Positions 1-8,396 of a stretch of DNA of 64,000 bases are shown here, piece by piece. The stretch lies in the NCBI RefSeq assembly GCF_028464225.1, contig NZ_JAQPCN010000004.1:124001-188000 (forward strand). Reading direction: 5' to 3'. The position numbers and the translations under genes are program-made. This DNA is from Zeaxanthinibacter sp. PT1 (GTDB lineage Bacteria > Bacteroidota > Bacteroidia > Flavobacteriales > Flavobacteriaceae). The notes under the pieces are model-generated. The model made no database searches. It saw nothing but the letters and a program-made list of their open reading frames with translations, and had not been told where the DNA came from. Numbering within the stretch: position 1 is the first letter of the stretch; every line of letters begins with the position of its first letter.

Positions 1-2
1 TA

Positions 3-617
3 CTGCAGATATTAAATTATAAAGAATCGTGGGGGGTACTGACGGCGCGATTTTTTATTGAACCCATATGGTGGCTATTTGTAGGTTGGATGCCACTTTA
101 CCTGCATTCAAAATATAACTTCAGTATTGAAGAGATAGGACAGACAATTTGGATTTCTTACCTGGGCGGAATGGTTGGAAGTATTTTGGGCGGCTGGTTC
201 TGTGGTAAACTCATGGAAAGCAGATCTGTAGATTTTGCTCGGAAGACCTCTATTCTGATAGGCGTAATCCTGATATTCATGGGCTTACTGGGCATAATAT
301 TCTTTGTTTCCGGGGAGAACCCAATGACCTTTATATATATCGTAGGTGTGGTATTGTTTGGATTCCAGTTCTCCATTGGGAATATTCAAACTTTATCCAG
401 TGACTTGCTCAGAGGACCATCGGTGGGCACACTGGCCGGGCTTGCCGGAACTGTGGCGGCAATTTCAGTGATCATTATGAACTGGTTAATACCGAAGATT
501 ACCACAGTTTCATATACACCTGCTTTCATTATTATAGCAGTGTTGGCCCCACTGTCAATGCTCTCAATTTATATACTGATCAGGAAAATTAGGAAAGTTG
601 AACTACAATCTATTTAA
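3..617 (+). CDS. MFS permease, hexuronate/sugar-acid type (5' end outside window)
   Basis: The reading frame is open back to base 3, so the methionine at base 90 is internal and the gene begins before the window. About 204 C-terminal residues are visible. They are very hydrophobic with roughly six membrane segments, as expected for the second half of a 12-helix Major Facilitator. The stretch W-G-V-L-T-A-R-F-F followed by E-P-I-W-W resembles the ExuT/anion:cation symporter branch, which imports hexuronates and sugar acids. The gene is first in the visible part of an operon carrying KDG kinase and KDPG aldolase genes (21 nt to the next gene), which supports import of an unsaturated uronate or its open-chain product. 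The exact substrate cannot be read from sequence. Confidence 0.8.
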   Translation: MQILNYKESWGVLTARFFIEPIWWLFVGWMPLYLHSKYNFSIEEIGQTIWISYLGGMVGSILGGWFCGKLMESRSVDFARKTSILIGVILIFMGLLGIIFFVSGENPMTFIYIVGVVLFGFQFSIGNIQTLSSDLLRGPSVGTLAGLAGTVAAISVIIMNWLIPKITTVSYTPAFIIIAVLAPLSMLSIYILIRKIRKVELQSI

Positions 618-638
618 AACACATTTAAAACAAAACAG

Positions 639-1400
639 ATGAAATCAAACGGAAAAATAGCCATTATTACGGGAGCGACAGGAGGAATCGGATTTCAGGT
701 AGCCAAGAGGCTCGGGAATGATGGATATACAGTGATATTAAACGGGATCGACGATGAAGCCGGGGCTGAACGCGTAAAGGAACTAAGCTCGGAAGGAATT
801 AAGGCGGAATACTACGGTTTTGATGTTACCGATGAAGATGCAGTAACCGATAACATCGAAAAGATCGGTAAGAAATATGGTAAAATAGATGTACTGGTCA
901 ACAATGCCGGTGGCTTGGGAGGAAGATCCAGGTTTGAAGATATGACCACGGAGTTTTATCGGTCGGTAATGGCATTAAATCTGGATTCCACCTTTTTTGC
1001 CTCCCGAGCCGCTATCCCTTTTCTGAAAAAAGGAGAAAACGCCTCTATTATCAACTACACTTCCATCGCGGGATGGAATGCCGGGGGACCCGGTGCCGGG
1101 ATTTACGGAACATCAAAGGCAGGAGTTCATGCCATCACCAGGGCATTGGCCAAAGATCTTGCTGAATATGGTATCAGGGTAAATGCGGTATCCCCGGGAA
1201 CAATCGATACTCCATTTCACGCCCAGATTAAGTCGACCAAACCTGAAGTTTTTGAATCCTGGAAGAACAACATTCTTTTGGGTCGCTTAGGTAAGCCAGA
1301 GGATGTAGCCTCTGTTATTTCCTTCCTGGTGAGTGATGATGCTTCATTTATGACCGCAGAAACCATTCAAGTGGGTGGTGGACAAGGATTAGGGATTTAA
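639..1400 (+). CDS. SDR family oxidoreductase, likely uronate (DEH-type) reductase or KduD-like
   Basis: A 253-residue classical short-chain dehydrogenase/reductase, the usual length. The Rossmann glycine motif TGATGGIG is at residues 11-18, NNAG at 88-91, and the catalytic set Ser142, Tyr156, Lys160 (YxxxK) is complete. A cytoplasmic NAD(P)(H)-dependent alcohol/keto interconversion follows from the family. In flavobacterial alginate operons an SDR reduces the monosaccharide DEH to 2-keto-3-deoxygluconate, and in pectin operons KduD does the related step. The position just ahead of KDG kinase and KDPG aldolase genes fits either role, but substrate and cofactor are inferred. A second, different SDR follows after 11 nt. 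Confidence 0.85.
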   Translation: MKSNGKIAIITGATGGIGFQVAKRLGNDGYTVILNGIDDEAGAERVKELSSEGIKAEYYGFDVTDEDAVTDNIEKIGKKYGKIDVLVNNAGGLGGRSRFEDMTTEFYRSVMALNLDSTFFASRAAIPFLKKGENASIINYTSIAGWNAGGPGAGIYGTSKAGVHAITRALAKDLAEYGIRVNAVSPGTIDTPFHAQIKSTKPEVFESWKNNILLGRLGKPEDVASVISFLVSDDASFMTAETIQVGGGQGLGI

Positions 1401-1411
1401 AACAGAAATTC

Positions 1412-2167
1412 ATGAGTAGGTTAAAGGGAAAAGTAGCCGTAGTAACTGGTGGATCAAGAGATATAGGTCATACAATAGCCATCAAACTGGCGGATGAAGG
1501 AGCTAAGGTAGTAGTCAACTATTATAACTCGGAGTCTGAAGCGAATGACACGGTAGCCAAAATAGAATCCATGGGGCAAGAGGCGATTGCCGTTAAAGCT
1601 GATGTTTCAAAGCTAGAGGATATTGAGCATCTGAAGGATCGGACAGTCGAAGCGTTTGGAGATAATGTAGATATTTTAGTTAATAATGCAGGAGGACTAT
1701 TTGCCCGAAAAACGCTTCAGGAATTCGATGAAAACTTCTTTGATCTCTTGATCGGGGTTAACTTTAAATCTGTTGTATTTGTCACACAGGTTTTTGAACC
1801 CTTAATGGAGAAAGGTGCAGCCATAGTTAATTTGTCTTCCCAGGCTGCTCGCGATGGAGGCGGTGGAGGTTCGGCATTGTATAGTGCATCTAAAGGTGCG
1901 GTATCTACATTTACCAGGGCGATGTCTAAGGAGTTGGGTCCGAAGGGAATTCGGGTTAATGCAGTCTGTCCGGGCTTGATAGCGACAAAATTCCACGACG
2001 ATTTCACAAAAAATGAAGTACGCGATCGTGTTGCCTCCGGAACCCCTTTACGCAGGGAAGGTCTGGCAGAGGAAGTTGCAGACCTGGTTGCTTATCTAGC
2101 TTCCGACGAAGCATCTTTTATAACCGGTAATAATATTGACATTAATGGGGGGCTGGCTTTCAGTTAA
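1412..2167 (+). CDS. SDR family oxidoreductase (second copy, altered glycine motif)
   Basis: A 251-residue short-chain dehydrogenase with NNAG at 91-94 and catalytic Ser142/143, Tyr157, Lys161. The coenzyme loop reads TGGSRDIG (residues 12-19), with Asp17 where most relatives have glycine (TGGSRGIG). This substitution is seen in some functional SDRs but is not the norm. A glycine run of five occurs just before the catalytic tyrosine. It is clearly diverged from the preceding SDR, so the pair probably handles two steps or two stereoisomers of uronate breakdown rather than being a recent duplicate. Same strand and operon as its neighbours: 11 nt after the first SDR, 38 nt before the sugar kinase. 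Confidence 0.85.
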   Translation: MSRLKGKVAVVTGGSRDIGHTIAIKLADEGAKVVVNYYNSESEANDTVAKIESMGQEAIAVKADVSKLEDIEHLKDRTVEAFGDNVDILVNNAGGLFARKTLQEFDENFFDLLIGVNFKSVVFVTQVFEPLMEKGAAIVNLSSQAARDGGGGGSALYSASKGAVSTFTRAMSKELGPKGIRVNAVCPGLIATKFHDDFTKNEVRDRVASGTPLRREGLAEEVADLVAYLASDEASFITGNNIDINGGLAFS

Positions 2168-2205
2168 ACCCATAATAATACAATCTAATCAAAAAACGGT
2201 ACCAA

Positions 2206-3246
2206 ATGAAAAAAGTAGTAACCTTTGGAGAAATTATGCTAAGATTGGCCCCTCCTGGATTTTTAAGGTTTTCACAGGCCAATAGCTTTGATGTAGTTTA
2301 TGGCGGGGGAGAGTCCAATGTGGCCGTTTCCCTTGCGAATTATGGAGTACCGGTTGATTTTGTTACCCGCCTGCCAAAACATGACATTGGGGAATGTGCA
2401 TTGATGGAGTTGCGCAAACGGGGCGTAGGGACAGATAAAATTATTTACGGCGGCGATCGTTTAGGAATCTATTTCTTGGAAACGGGAGCCGTAAGCCGCG
2501 GCAGTAAAGTTGTTTATGACAGGGCTCATTCAGCTATCGCTGAGATTGAAAAGGGGATGATAGACTGGAAATCTGTATTTGAGGGGGTAGCATGGTTTCA
2601 TTGGACCGGAATTACTCCGGCCATATCTCAAGGAGCTGCCGATGTTTGTCTGGAAGCAGTTAAGGTTGCTAACGAGATGGGAATAACAATTTCTACCGAC
2701 CTGAATTACCGTGCAAAATTATGGCAATATGGAGGGGATAGAGAGGCTATTATGACCGAACTGACTTCTTATTGTGATATCGTACTTGGTAATGAAGAGG
2801 ACGCTGAAAAACATTTTGGTATCAAACCAGAAGGTTTAGATATCACAACACAAGGGGAACACGTAAAGGCAGAAGCTTTCCTGTCAGTTTGCCAACAGAT
2901 GATGAAGAAATTCCCAAGAGCCAAAAAAGTAATAACCACCTTGAGAGGTTCGATCTCTGCTTCGCACAATAGCTGGGCTGGGGTATTGTACGATGGAAAA
3001 AAAATGTATAAATCACCAGAGTATCAAATTACGGATATCGTGGATAGAGTGGGCGGTGGTGATTCGTTCATGGGAGGTTTGATCTACGGTCTGCTTAAGT
3101 ACCCGGAGGATGATCAGAACGCCCTGAATTTTGCAGTTGCTGCTTCTTGTTTAAAGCACACTATTAAGGGCGATGCGAATTTGGTCACAACCGCCGAGGT
3201 GGAGAAATTAATGAGTGGCGATGCTTCAGGAAGGGTAGCCAGATAA
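2206..3246 (+). CDS. kdgK: 2-keto-3-deoxygluconate kinase (PfkB family)
   Basis: A 346-residue PfkB/ribokinase-type sugar kinase. The N-terminal strand F-G-E-I-M-L-R-L and the glycine-rich GGGESN (residues 33-38) form the sugar-binding part. The C-terminal signature D-R-V-G-G-G-D-S-F (280-288) carries the catalytic base Asp286 and the anion hole. This variant of the PfkB signature, with GGGD in place of GAGD, is what I associate with Bacteroidetes KDG kinases. It would phosphorylate 2-keto-3-deoxygluconate at C6 with ATP to give KDPG, the substrate of the aldolase encoded two genes downstream. The phosphofructokinase gene follows after 12 nt. Confidence 0.88.
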   Translation: MKKVVTFGEIMLRLAPPGFLRFSQANSFDVVYGGGESNVAVSLANYGVPVDFVTRLPKHDIGECALMELRKRGVGTDKIIYGGDRLGIYFLETGAVSRGSKVVYDRAHSAIAEIEKGMIDWKSVFEGVAWFHWTGITPAISQGAADVCLEAVKVANEMGITISTDLNYRAKLWQYGGDREAIMTELTSYCDIVLGNEEDAEKHFGIKPEGLDITTQGEHVKAEAFLSVCQQMMKKFPRAKKVITTLRGSISASHNSWAGVLYDGKKMYKSPEYQITDIVDRVGGGDSFMGGLIYGLLKYPEDDQNALNFAVAASCLKHTIKGDANLVTTAEVEKLMSGDASGRVAR

Positions 3247-3258
3247 CGATACAGGGAA

Positions 3259-4482
3259 ATGACTTCCAGAAAATCAATATTAATAATTTGTGGAGGAGGC
3301 CCTGCTCCCGGGATAAATGCTGTGATTAGTACCGTTGCCAAAATCTTTATTAAGGATGGGTACAGGGTACTTGGTTTACATGAAGGGTTTAAGGGTATTT
3401 TTTCAGAAGATCCTGATATCAAAGAATTTGATTTTCACCACGCAGACCGAATTTTTAGCAGGGGAGGCTCAACCTTGATAATGAGCCGGTTTAAACCGGG
3501 GAAAGAACGGTTGAATTCTAAACTTTTCCTAGAGAACAATGTTAAGCTCCTGGTAAGTATAGGAGGCGATGATACTGCATCAACAGCTAACCGAATTACA
3601 GGTTATCTGAAAGACCAAAACATCGCTGTGGCTAATATCCATGTTCCCAAAACGATCGATAATGATCTTCCACTACCAGACCGTAACCCGACCTTTGGGT
3701 TTCATTCGGCAAAGGATGAAGGTGTACGTATAGGAAATACGACCTACGAAGATGCCCGTACCAGTCATAATTGGTTTGTTATGTCAACTATGGGGAGGTC
3801 TGCGGGGCATTTGGCATTCGGTATAGCGACAAGCTGTCATTTCCCGATGATGGTTATCCCTGAAATGTTTGATAAGACCACAATCACCTTTGACAAAGTA
3901 ATCCGCTTGATCATCTCGTCGATGGTTAAAAGAAAAATCCTTGGCATCCACTACGGGGTGGCATTGGTCAGTGAGGGGGTATTCCATATCATGCCCGAAT
4001 CGGAATTGAACAATTCCGGGATAAAATTCACCTATGATGATCACGGCCATCCAGAACTCGGAAATGTAAGTAAGTCTCACATCTTCAATGTGCTGGTCCA
4101 GGCCCGCCTCAAGAAATTGGGCATTGAGATTAAGAGCAGGCCGGTAGAATTAGGGTACGAACTGCGCTGTTGCAGACCCATTGGTTTTGATCTAACCCTG
4201 TGTACCCTTTTAGGTCTGGGAGTGAAAAAACTGTACGATCAAGGCTTGAGTGGATGTATTGTAACAGCCAATTCTCGCGGTGAGGTAACGCCACTGTTTT
4301 TAAATGACCTACAGGACAAGGATGGAAAAATAGCGCCGAGGTTGGTAAATATTGATTCGGAATTTGCTAACCTCTGCTTTCAAAACCTTCATTACCTGGA
4401 AGAGGCTGATTATAAAAAGGCAAAGACCTACTTAAAAGATCCATCCGAATATGATTTCAATAAAATTTTAAAAAAAGCATAA
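3259..4482 (+). CDS. 6-phosphofructokinase, PPi-type active-site residues
   Basis: A 407-residue member of the PfkA fold. The phosphate-donor loop GGGPAPGIN is at residues 12-20, GGDDT at 102-106, and the catalytic P-K-T-I-D-N-D at 130-136. ATP-dependent PfkA enzymes have GGDG and PGTIDND; Asp at the last position of the first motif and Lys in the second are the established markers of pyrophosphate-dependent enzymes. I therefore read it as a PPi-dependent, potentially reversible phosphofructokinase. In an Entner-Doudoroff-type operon it would run from fructose-1,6-bisphosphate to fructose-6-phosphate, feeding gluconeogenesis from uronate-derived triose. Biochemistry is inferred. Spacing is 12 nt from the kinase gene and 4 nt to the aldolase gene. 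Confidence 0.85.
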   Translation: MTSRKSILIICGGGPAPGINAVISTVAKIFIKDGYRVLGLHEGFKGIFSEDPDIKEFDFHHADRIFSRGGSTLIMSRFKPGKERLNSKLFLENNVKLLVSIGGDDTASTANRITGYLKDQNIAVANIHVPKTIDNDLPLPDRNPTFGFHSAKDEGVRIGNTTYEDARTSHNWFVMSTMGRSAGHLAFGIATSCHFPMMVIPEMFDKTTITFDKVIRLIISSMVKRKILGIHYGVALVSEGVFHIMPESELNNSGIKFTYDDHGHPELGNVSKSHIFNVLVQARLKKLGIEIKSRPVELGYELRCCRPIGFDLTLCTLLGLGVKKLYDQGLSGCIVTANSRGEVTPLFLNDLQDKDGKIAPRLVNIDSEFANLCFQNLHYLEEADYKKAKTYLKDPSEYDFNKILKKA

Positions 4483-4486
4483 GAAA

Positions 4487-5155
4487 ATGGCGCAATATTC
4501 ACGCATAGAAGTGGCAATGGTAATGAAGGAAACGGGAATGGTACCTCTTTTCTATCACCCCGATGTTGAATTAGGAAAAAAAGTTTTGAAGGCATGCTAC
4601 GATGGCGGGGCAAGGTTAATGGAGTTTACAGCACGAGGTGATTTTGCTTTCGAGGTGTTCTCTGTACTAAATAAATATGCCATCGAGAAATTACCGGGAA
4701 TGATCCTGGGAGTGGGGTCAATTACCGATGCCGCAGCAGCCTCATTATTTATGCAGATGGGGGCCAATTTTATAGTGACACCTTCATTACGTGAAGATAT
4801 AGCATTGGTTTGCAATCGCAGGAAAGTTTTGTGGTCCCCGGGCTGTGGCTCGCTTGCTGAAATCAACAAAGCAGAAGAGCTGGGTTGCGAGATTATTAAA
4901 CTTTTCCCCGGCTCTACTTACGGCCCCGGTTATGTAAAAGCGATTAAGGGACCACAACCCTGGACAAATGTTATGCCCACAGGAGGCGTCAGTACAGAAG
5001 AGAGTAACCTGAGCGCCTGGTTTGAAGCAGGGGTAACTTGCGTAGGTATGGGATCTAAGTTGATCAGCAAAGAAATTCTCGAAAATAAAGAATTTAAGGA
5101 ATTGGAGGAAAAGGTAGCTAAGACCTTAGAAATTATTGCAAAAATAAAGGCTTGA
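4487..5155 (+). CDS. eda: Bifunctional KDPG/KHG aldolase
   Basis: A 222-residue class I aldolase of the KDPG family. The N-terminal MEFT motif has the catalytic Glu46; the Schiff-base lysine is Lys138 in I-K-L-F-P-G; M-P-T-G-G-V-S forms the phosphate-binding loop near residue 165. It splits 2-keto-3-deoxy-6-phosphogluconate into pyruvate and glyceraldehyde-3-phosphate in the cytoplasm, the last step of uronate degradation. It is translationally close to its neighbours: 4 nt after the phosphofructokinase stop and 4 nt before the next start. The loop SPGCGS replaces the PGxxTP loop of enterobacterial Eda, as is common in Bacteroidetes relatives. Confidence 0.88.
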   Translation: MAQYSRIEVAMVMKETGMVPLFYHPDVELGKKVLKACYDGGARLMEFTARGDFAFEVFSVLNKYAIEKLPGMILGVGSITDAAAASLFMQMGANFIVTPSLREDIALVCNRRKVLWSPGCGSLAEINKAEELGCEIIKLFPGSTYGPGYVKAIKGPQPWTNVMPTGGVSTEESNLSAWFEAGVTCVGMGSKLISKEILENKEFKELEEKVAKTLEIIAKIKA

Positions 5156-5159
5156 TCCG

Positions 5160-6443
5160 ATGAAGGAAAAAGTCCCAGATGTATCGATTCTTAAAAAAAT
5201 AGTAGGGGTTGTATTAGCTTTTGGTCCGGGAATTTTTGCCATCGGTTATACCATAGGAACTGGTAGCGTTACTTCAATGATTGTAGCCGGTAGTACCTAT
5301 GGGATGCAATTGCTATGGGTGCTTCTGCTCAGTTGCATCTTTTCCGGTTTCCTGATGTATGCCTATGGTAACTACGCCTTGCTGACCGGGGAAACGGGAT
5401 TATATGCCTTTAAACATCATCTCAAATATGGAAAGGCTATAGCCATCCTGATTATTATTGGGATCTCTTTTGGGCAGTGGAACTCCCTGATGGGAATTCT
5501 GGGGATTTCAGCCAATATCATTTTTGAGATATTTCATATTTATTATCCATCGATATCGGGTTACCACTACGAGTGGGTCTTAATTATTGCCATTATTCTC
5601 ATCGCTTTGATGTATGCATTATTATTGGTTGGGAAGTACACATTTTTTGAAAAAATCCTGGTCATTTTTGTTACGATAATGGCTTTTTCATTTTTCCTGT
5701 CAGTGTTTATGGTTTACCCTTTGCCGGAAGAAGTTTTAAAAGGATTGATTCCGTCAATTCCCCGGGTTGCAGGGGGTAAAATGATGGTGGCGGCATTTGT
5801 AGGTACTACCATGGCTGCGGCGACCTTTTTGTCCAGACCTTTATTTGTCAAGGGAAAGGGATGGACAATCAAAAACCTTGCCCAACAGAAAAAAGACGCT
5901 ATTATAGCAGCCTGCTTAGTTTTTGTAATTAGTGCGACCATTATGGCCGTGGCCAGTGGAGCTTTATACCATCAAGGTCAGCCGGTAACAAAGGTATTGG
6001 ATATGGTCGGGGTACTTGAGCCTGTAGCAGGTAAATTTGCCCTGACATTGTTTTTCTTCGGTACACTCAGTGCCGGGCTGTCTTCAATTTTTCCATGCCT
6101 TTTGATTGCCCCAATTTTGATTGCAGATTATCAATCCGGAGAATTGGATACCAATTCACGGCAATTTAAACTGATAACCTTTGTAGCCTGTTTATTTGCG
6201 CTGATCGTTCCGGTCTTTGGTGCCAACCCTATCGAGATGCAGATCTTATCCCAGGTGTTTAACGTATTTGTACTGCCATTGGTAATCTTAGGTATTATAT
6301 TATTGATCAATAACAGCAAGTTACTCGGTGAGAGGACTGTTAGTATGTGGCTCAACCTGGTATTATTTGCTGCGCTCTTATTTTCCTGTGTTATCTCGTA
6401 CAATGGAGTGATGGCATTACTGCAATTTTTTAATTGGATTTGA
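5160..6443 (+). CDS. Nramp-like membrane transporter lacking canonical metal-binding motifs
   Basis: A 427-residue polytopic protein with about 11 hydrophobic segments and the Nramp/APC-like opening G-P-G-I-F-A-I-G-Y. In true Nramp proteins the first unwound helix carries DPGN; here the aligned residues are I-G-T-G (32-35). The sixth helix, which normally has MPHN with a metal-binding methionine, reads V-G-T-T-M-A-A-A instead. Automatic pipelines would name it a Mn/Fe transporter, but the metal ligands are absent. Its place as last gene of a uronate operon (4 nt after the aldolase) suggests another cargo, perhaps a sugar acid or an unusual cation. Function is unassigned. Confidence 0.75.
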   Translation: MKEKVPDVSILKKIVGVVLAFGPGIFAIGYTIGTGSVTSMIVAGSTYGMQLLWVLLLSCIFSGFLMYAYGNYALLTGETGLYAFKHHLKYGKAIAILIIIGISFGQWNSLMGILGISANIIFEIFHIYYPSISGYHYEWVLIIAIILIALMYALLLVGKYTFFEKILVIFVTIMAFSFFLSVFMVYPLPEEVLKGLIPSIPRVAGGKMMVAAFVGTTMAAATFLSRPLFVKGKGWTIKNLAQQKKDAIIAACLVFVISATIMAVASGALYHQGQPVTKVLDMVGVLEPVAGKFALTLFFFGTLSAGLSSIFPCLLIAPILIADYQSGELDTNSRQFKLITFVACLFALIVPVFGANPIEMQILSQVFNVFVLPLVILGIILLINNSKLLGERTVSMWLNLVLFAALLFSCVISYNGVMALLQFFNWI

Positions 6444-6604
6444 TCACTTGTCTGGACAAATTAATTTTTATTGATGGTAAATACAGATATTCTACCCTTT
6501 CCGTGGTACAGTTACCTCCTGTGATAGTGGGTATTCCAAAATAATTTGACATACCTTTTTATAAAACCAATTTTTTTAGCAACTTCTGCGGGTAAATCAT
6601 TGTT

Positions 6605-7948
6605 TTGGAAGAGAAGTTCAGGCTAAAAAAGAAACCGATTGATCGGTTTTATAAGTATATAGGATTCTTTTTTGACAGCGGTACCACCTTAGGAGCCTTG
6701 CTGATGATCATGGTGGTCATTGCCATGGGGTGGGCGAACTCGCCCTGGGCCGCAACCTACCAACAGCTGTTTGAAACTAAGATCGCCGTAGGCTACGAAG
6801 GATTTAAGATAGAAGAAACCCTGAAACACTGGATCAATGACTTCCTAATGGCTTATTTCTTTTTTCTTGTGGGCCTGGAGATCAAAAGAGAGTTTATCGA
6901 TGGTCATTTATCCACGGTACAGCGTGCCACAGGGCCACTGATAGGTGCTATAGGCGGGATGGCAATGCCCGCACTGATATTTCTCGCCATCACCTGGGGA
7001 ACTCCCGGAATGGCGGGGTGGGGTATCCCCATGGCCACGGATATCGCCTTCGCAGTAGGTTTTTTGTCGCTCACAGGATACGCCATACAGCGGAACGGGA
7101 AGCCTTTTTTAACAGCCCTGGCCGCTGCAGATGATATAGGAGCTATCCTGGTGATCGCATTTTTCCTGACCACCGGTATTGATTTTGGAAACTTGTTAGC
7201 GGCACTGGTGTATTTCCTGGTCATGCTGGTCGGTAATTTTATCGGAATCAGGAATACCTGGTTTTATTTAATCGTTGGCATATTCGGACTTTGGGTAGCC
7301 TTACTTTTATCAGGAGTTCATGCGACGCTCGCCGGGATCCTGGCAGCTTTATGTATTCCGGCAAGGACCAAGATTACCGAAGAATCTTATAAAGAAGTCC
7401 TGGTATCCAGGTCAGAGCAATTTGCCGCGGCAAGCGTAACCCCTACTGGATTGCTAACGACAGAACAGGTGAAAATCGTTCAGGGAGTGATCCGGGACAG
7501 TAAGAGAGCCCTCACCCCCCTGCAGCGTATTGAACGAAATATTAAGCCTTTTGTGAATTTCCTGGTGCTCCCTGTTTTCGCCCTCGCCAATTCAGGAATC
7601 AGTCTAGAAGGGAACCTTTTAAACATGATATCTCATCCTTTAAGCCTGGGGATCATCGCCGGGCTGGTTATAGGAAAATTGTTCGGGATCTTATCCGCCA
7701 ATTACACAGCCAGTCGACTGGGGATCAGCAAGCTCCCGGAAGGCATGAGCTGGAAGATGCTGGCAGGCCTGTCTTCCCTGGCGGGTATCGGTTTCACCAT
7801 GTCACTGTTTATAGCCGGGATCGTATTTAAGGATCCCGAGATGCTGGCAATTGCTAAAATTGGCGTGTTGACGGGGTCTGCCATTTCGGCCGTCCTGGCG
7901 ATCAGCTGGCTGCGTTATCTTACAAGTCGCACGCAACCGTTTCCTTAG
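6605..7948 (+). CDS. nhaA: Na+/H+ antiporter NhaA
   Basis: A 447-residue inner-membrane antiporter that exchanges cytoplasmic Na+ for external H+. The ion-binding pair Asp176-Asp177 lies in A-A-A-D-D-I-G-A (E. coli Asp163/164), and the crossed-helix residues Thr145-Asp146 are in M-A-T-D-I-A-F-A (E. coli Thr132/Asp133). It is about 60 residues longer than the E. coli protein, partly because of a charged cytoplasmic insertion around residues 255-310. The start used is TTG at 6605; no in-frame ATG fits upstream. A 161-nt gap separates it from the uronate operon, so it is probably its own unit ending at the hairpin at 8297. Confidence 0.92.
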   Translation: MEEKFRLKKKPIDRFYKYIGFFFDSGTTLGALLMIMVVIAMGWANSPWAATYQQLFETKIAVGYEGFKIEETLKHWINDFLMAYFFFLVGLEIKREFIDGHLSTVQRATGPLIGAIGGMAMPALIFLAITWGTPGMAGWGIPMATDIAFAVGFLSLTGYAIQRNGKPFLTALAAADDIGAILVIAFFLTTGIDFGNLLAALVYFLVMLVGNFIGIRNTWFYLIVGIFGLWVALLLSGVHATLAGILAALCIPARTKITEESYKEVLVSRSEQFAAASVTPTGLLTTEQVKIVQGVIRDSKRALTPLQRIERNIKPFVNFLVLPVFALANSGISLEGNLLNMISHPLSLGIIAGLVIGKLFGILSANYTASRLGISKLPEGMSWKMLAGLSSLAGIGFTMSLFIAGIVFKDPEMLAIAKIGVLTGSAISAVLAISWLRYLTSRTQPFP

Positions 7949-8396
7949 TTTAAAAGTGCATGAATAGGATAAGTCCTATATTCTCGCAAAATCGTCATGA
8001 AACATGGCCGGTTAACTGGATTTGATATTCATGTTCGCTGCTGTTTTACTGCAACCATTGCCTAATCATCTTAAAAATCCTTGTCAAACCTGGAAGCAAG
8101 TACTGTAAAGCCAGGATGAACAGTTTATGAGCATTAAATTAAAATACACTATATCAAAACTTTATAGGGTATGGGTTCATGTTGCGTATAATGAAGAAAG
8201 GTTAATATAAGCTTCAAAGAAACCGTAATTAAGGCAATAATATTCTGTAGCCATTGAAATAGAAATCGGGTTTTACCACCATAAGTGTTAACCATAAAAA
8301 AGTGATTTGCGCAGGCAAATCACTTTTTACTTTTCCCGAATCCAGCCACTAGGGCGGGGGTGCTTGGAGCTATATATTTAGCATGTGGCTGAAGGC
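7949..8396. other. Intergenic region between convergent genes
   Basis: About 450 bases without a credible gene. A small hairpin (ATAGGA/TCCTAT, 7964-7979) lies just after the nhaA stop, but it has no T tract. The only strong signal is the terminator hairpin at 8297-8328. I see no RNA gene or repeat. Confidence 0.6.
8297..8328. terminator. Bidirectional terminator between nhaA and the SprF-like gene
   Basis: A 14-bp perfect inverted repeat (8297-8310 with 8315-8328) around a GCAG loop. The stem includes A5 on the left and T5 on the right, so it can act for nhaA on the plus strand and for the SprF-like gene on the minus strand. Confidence 0.8.
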
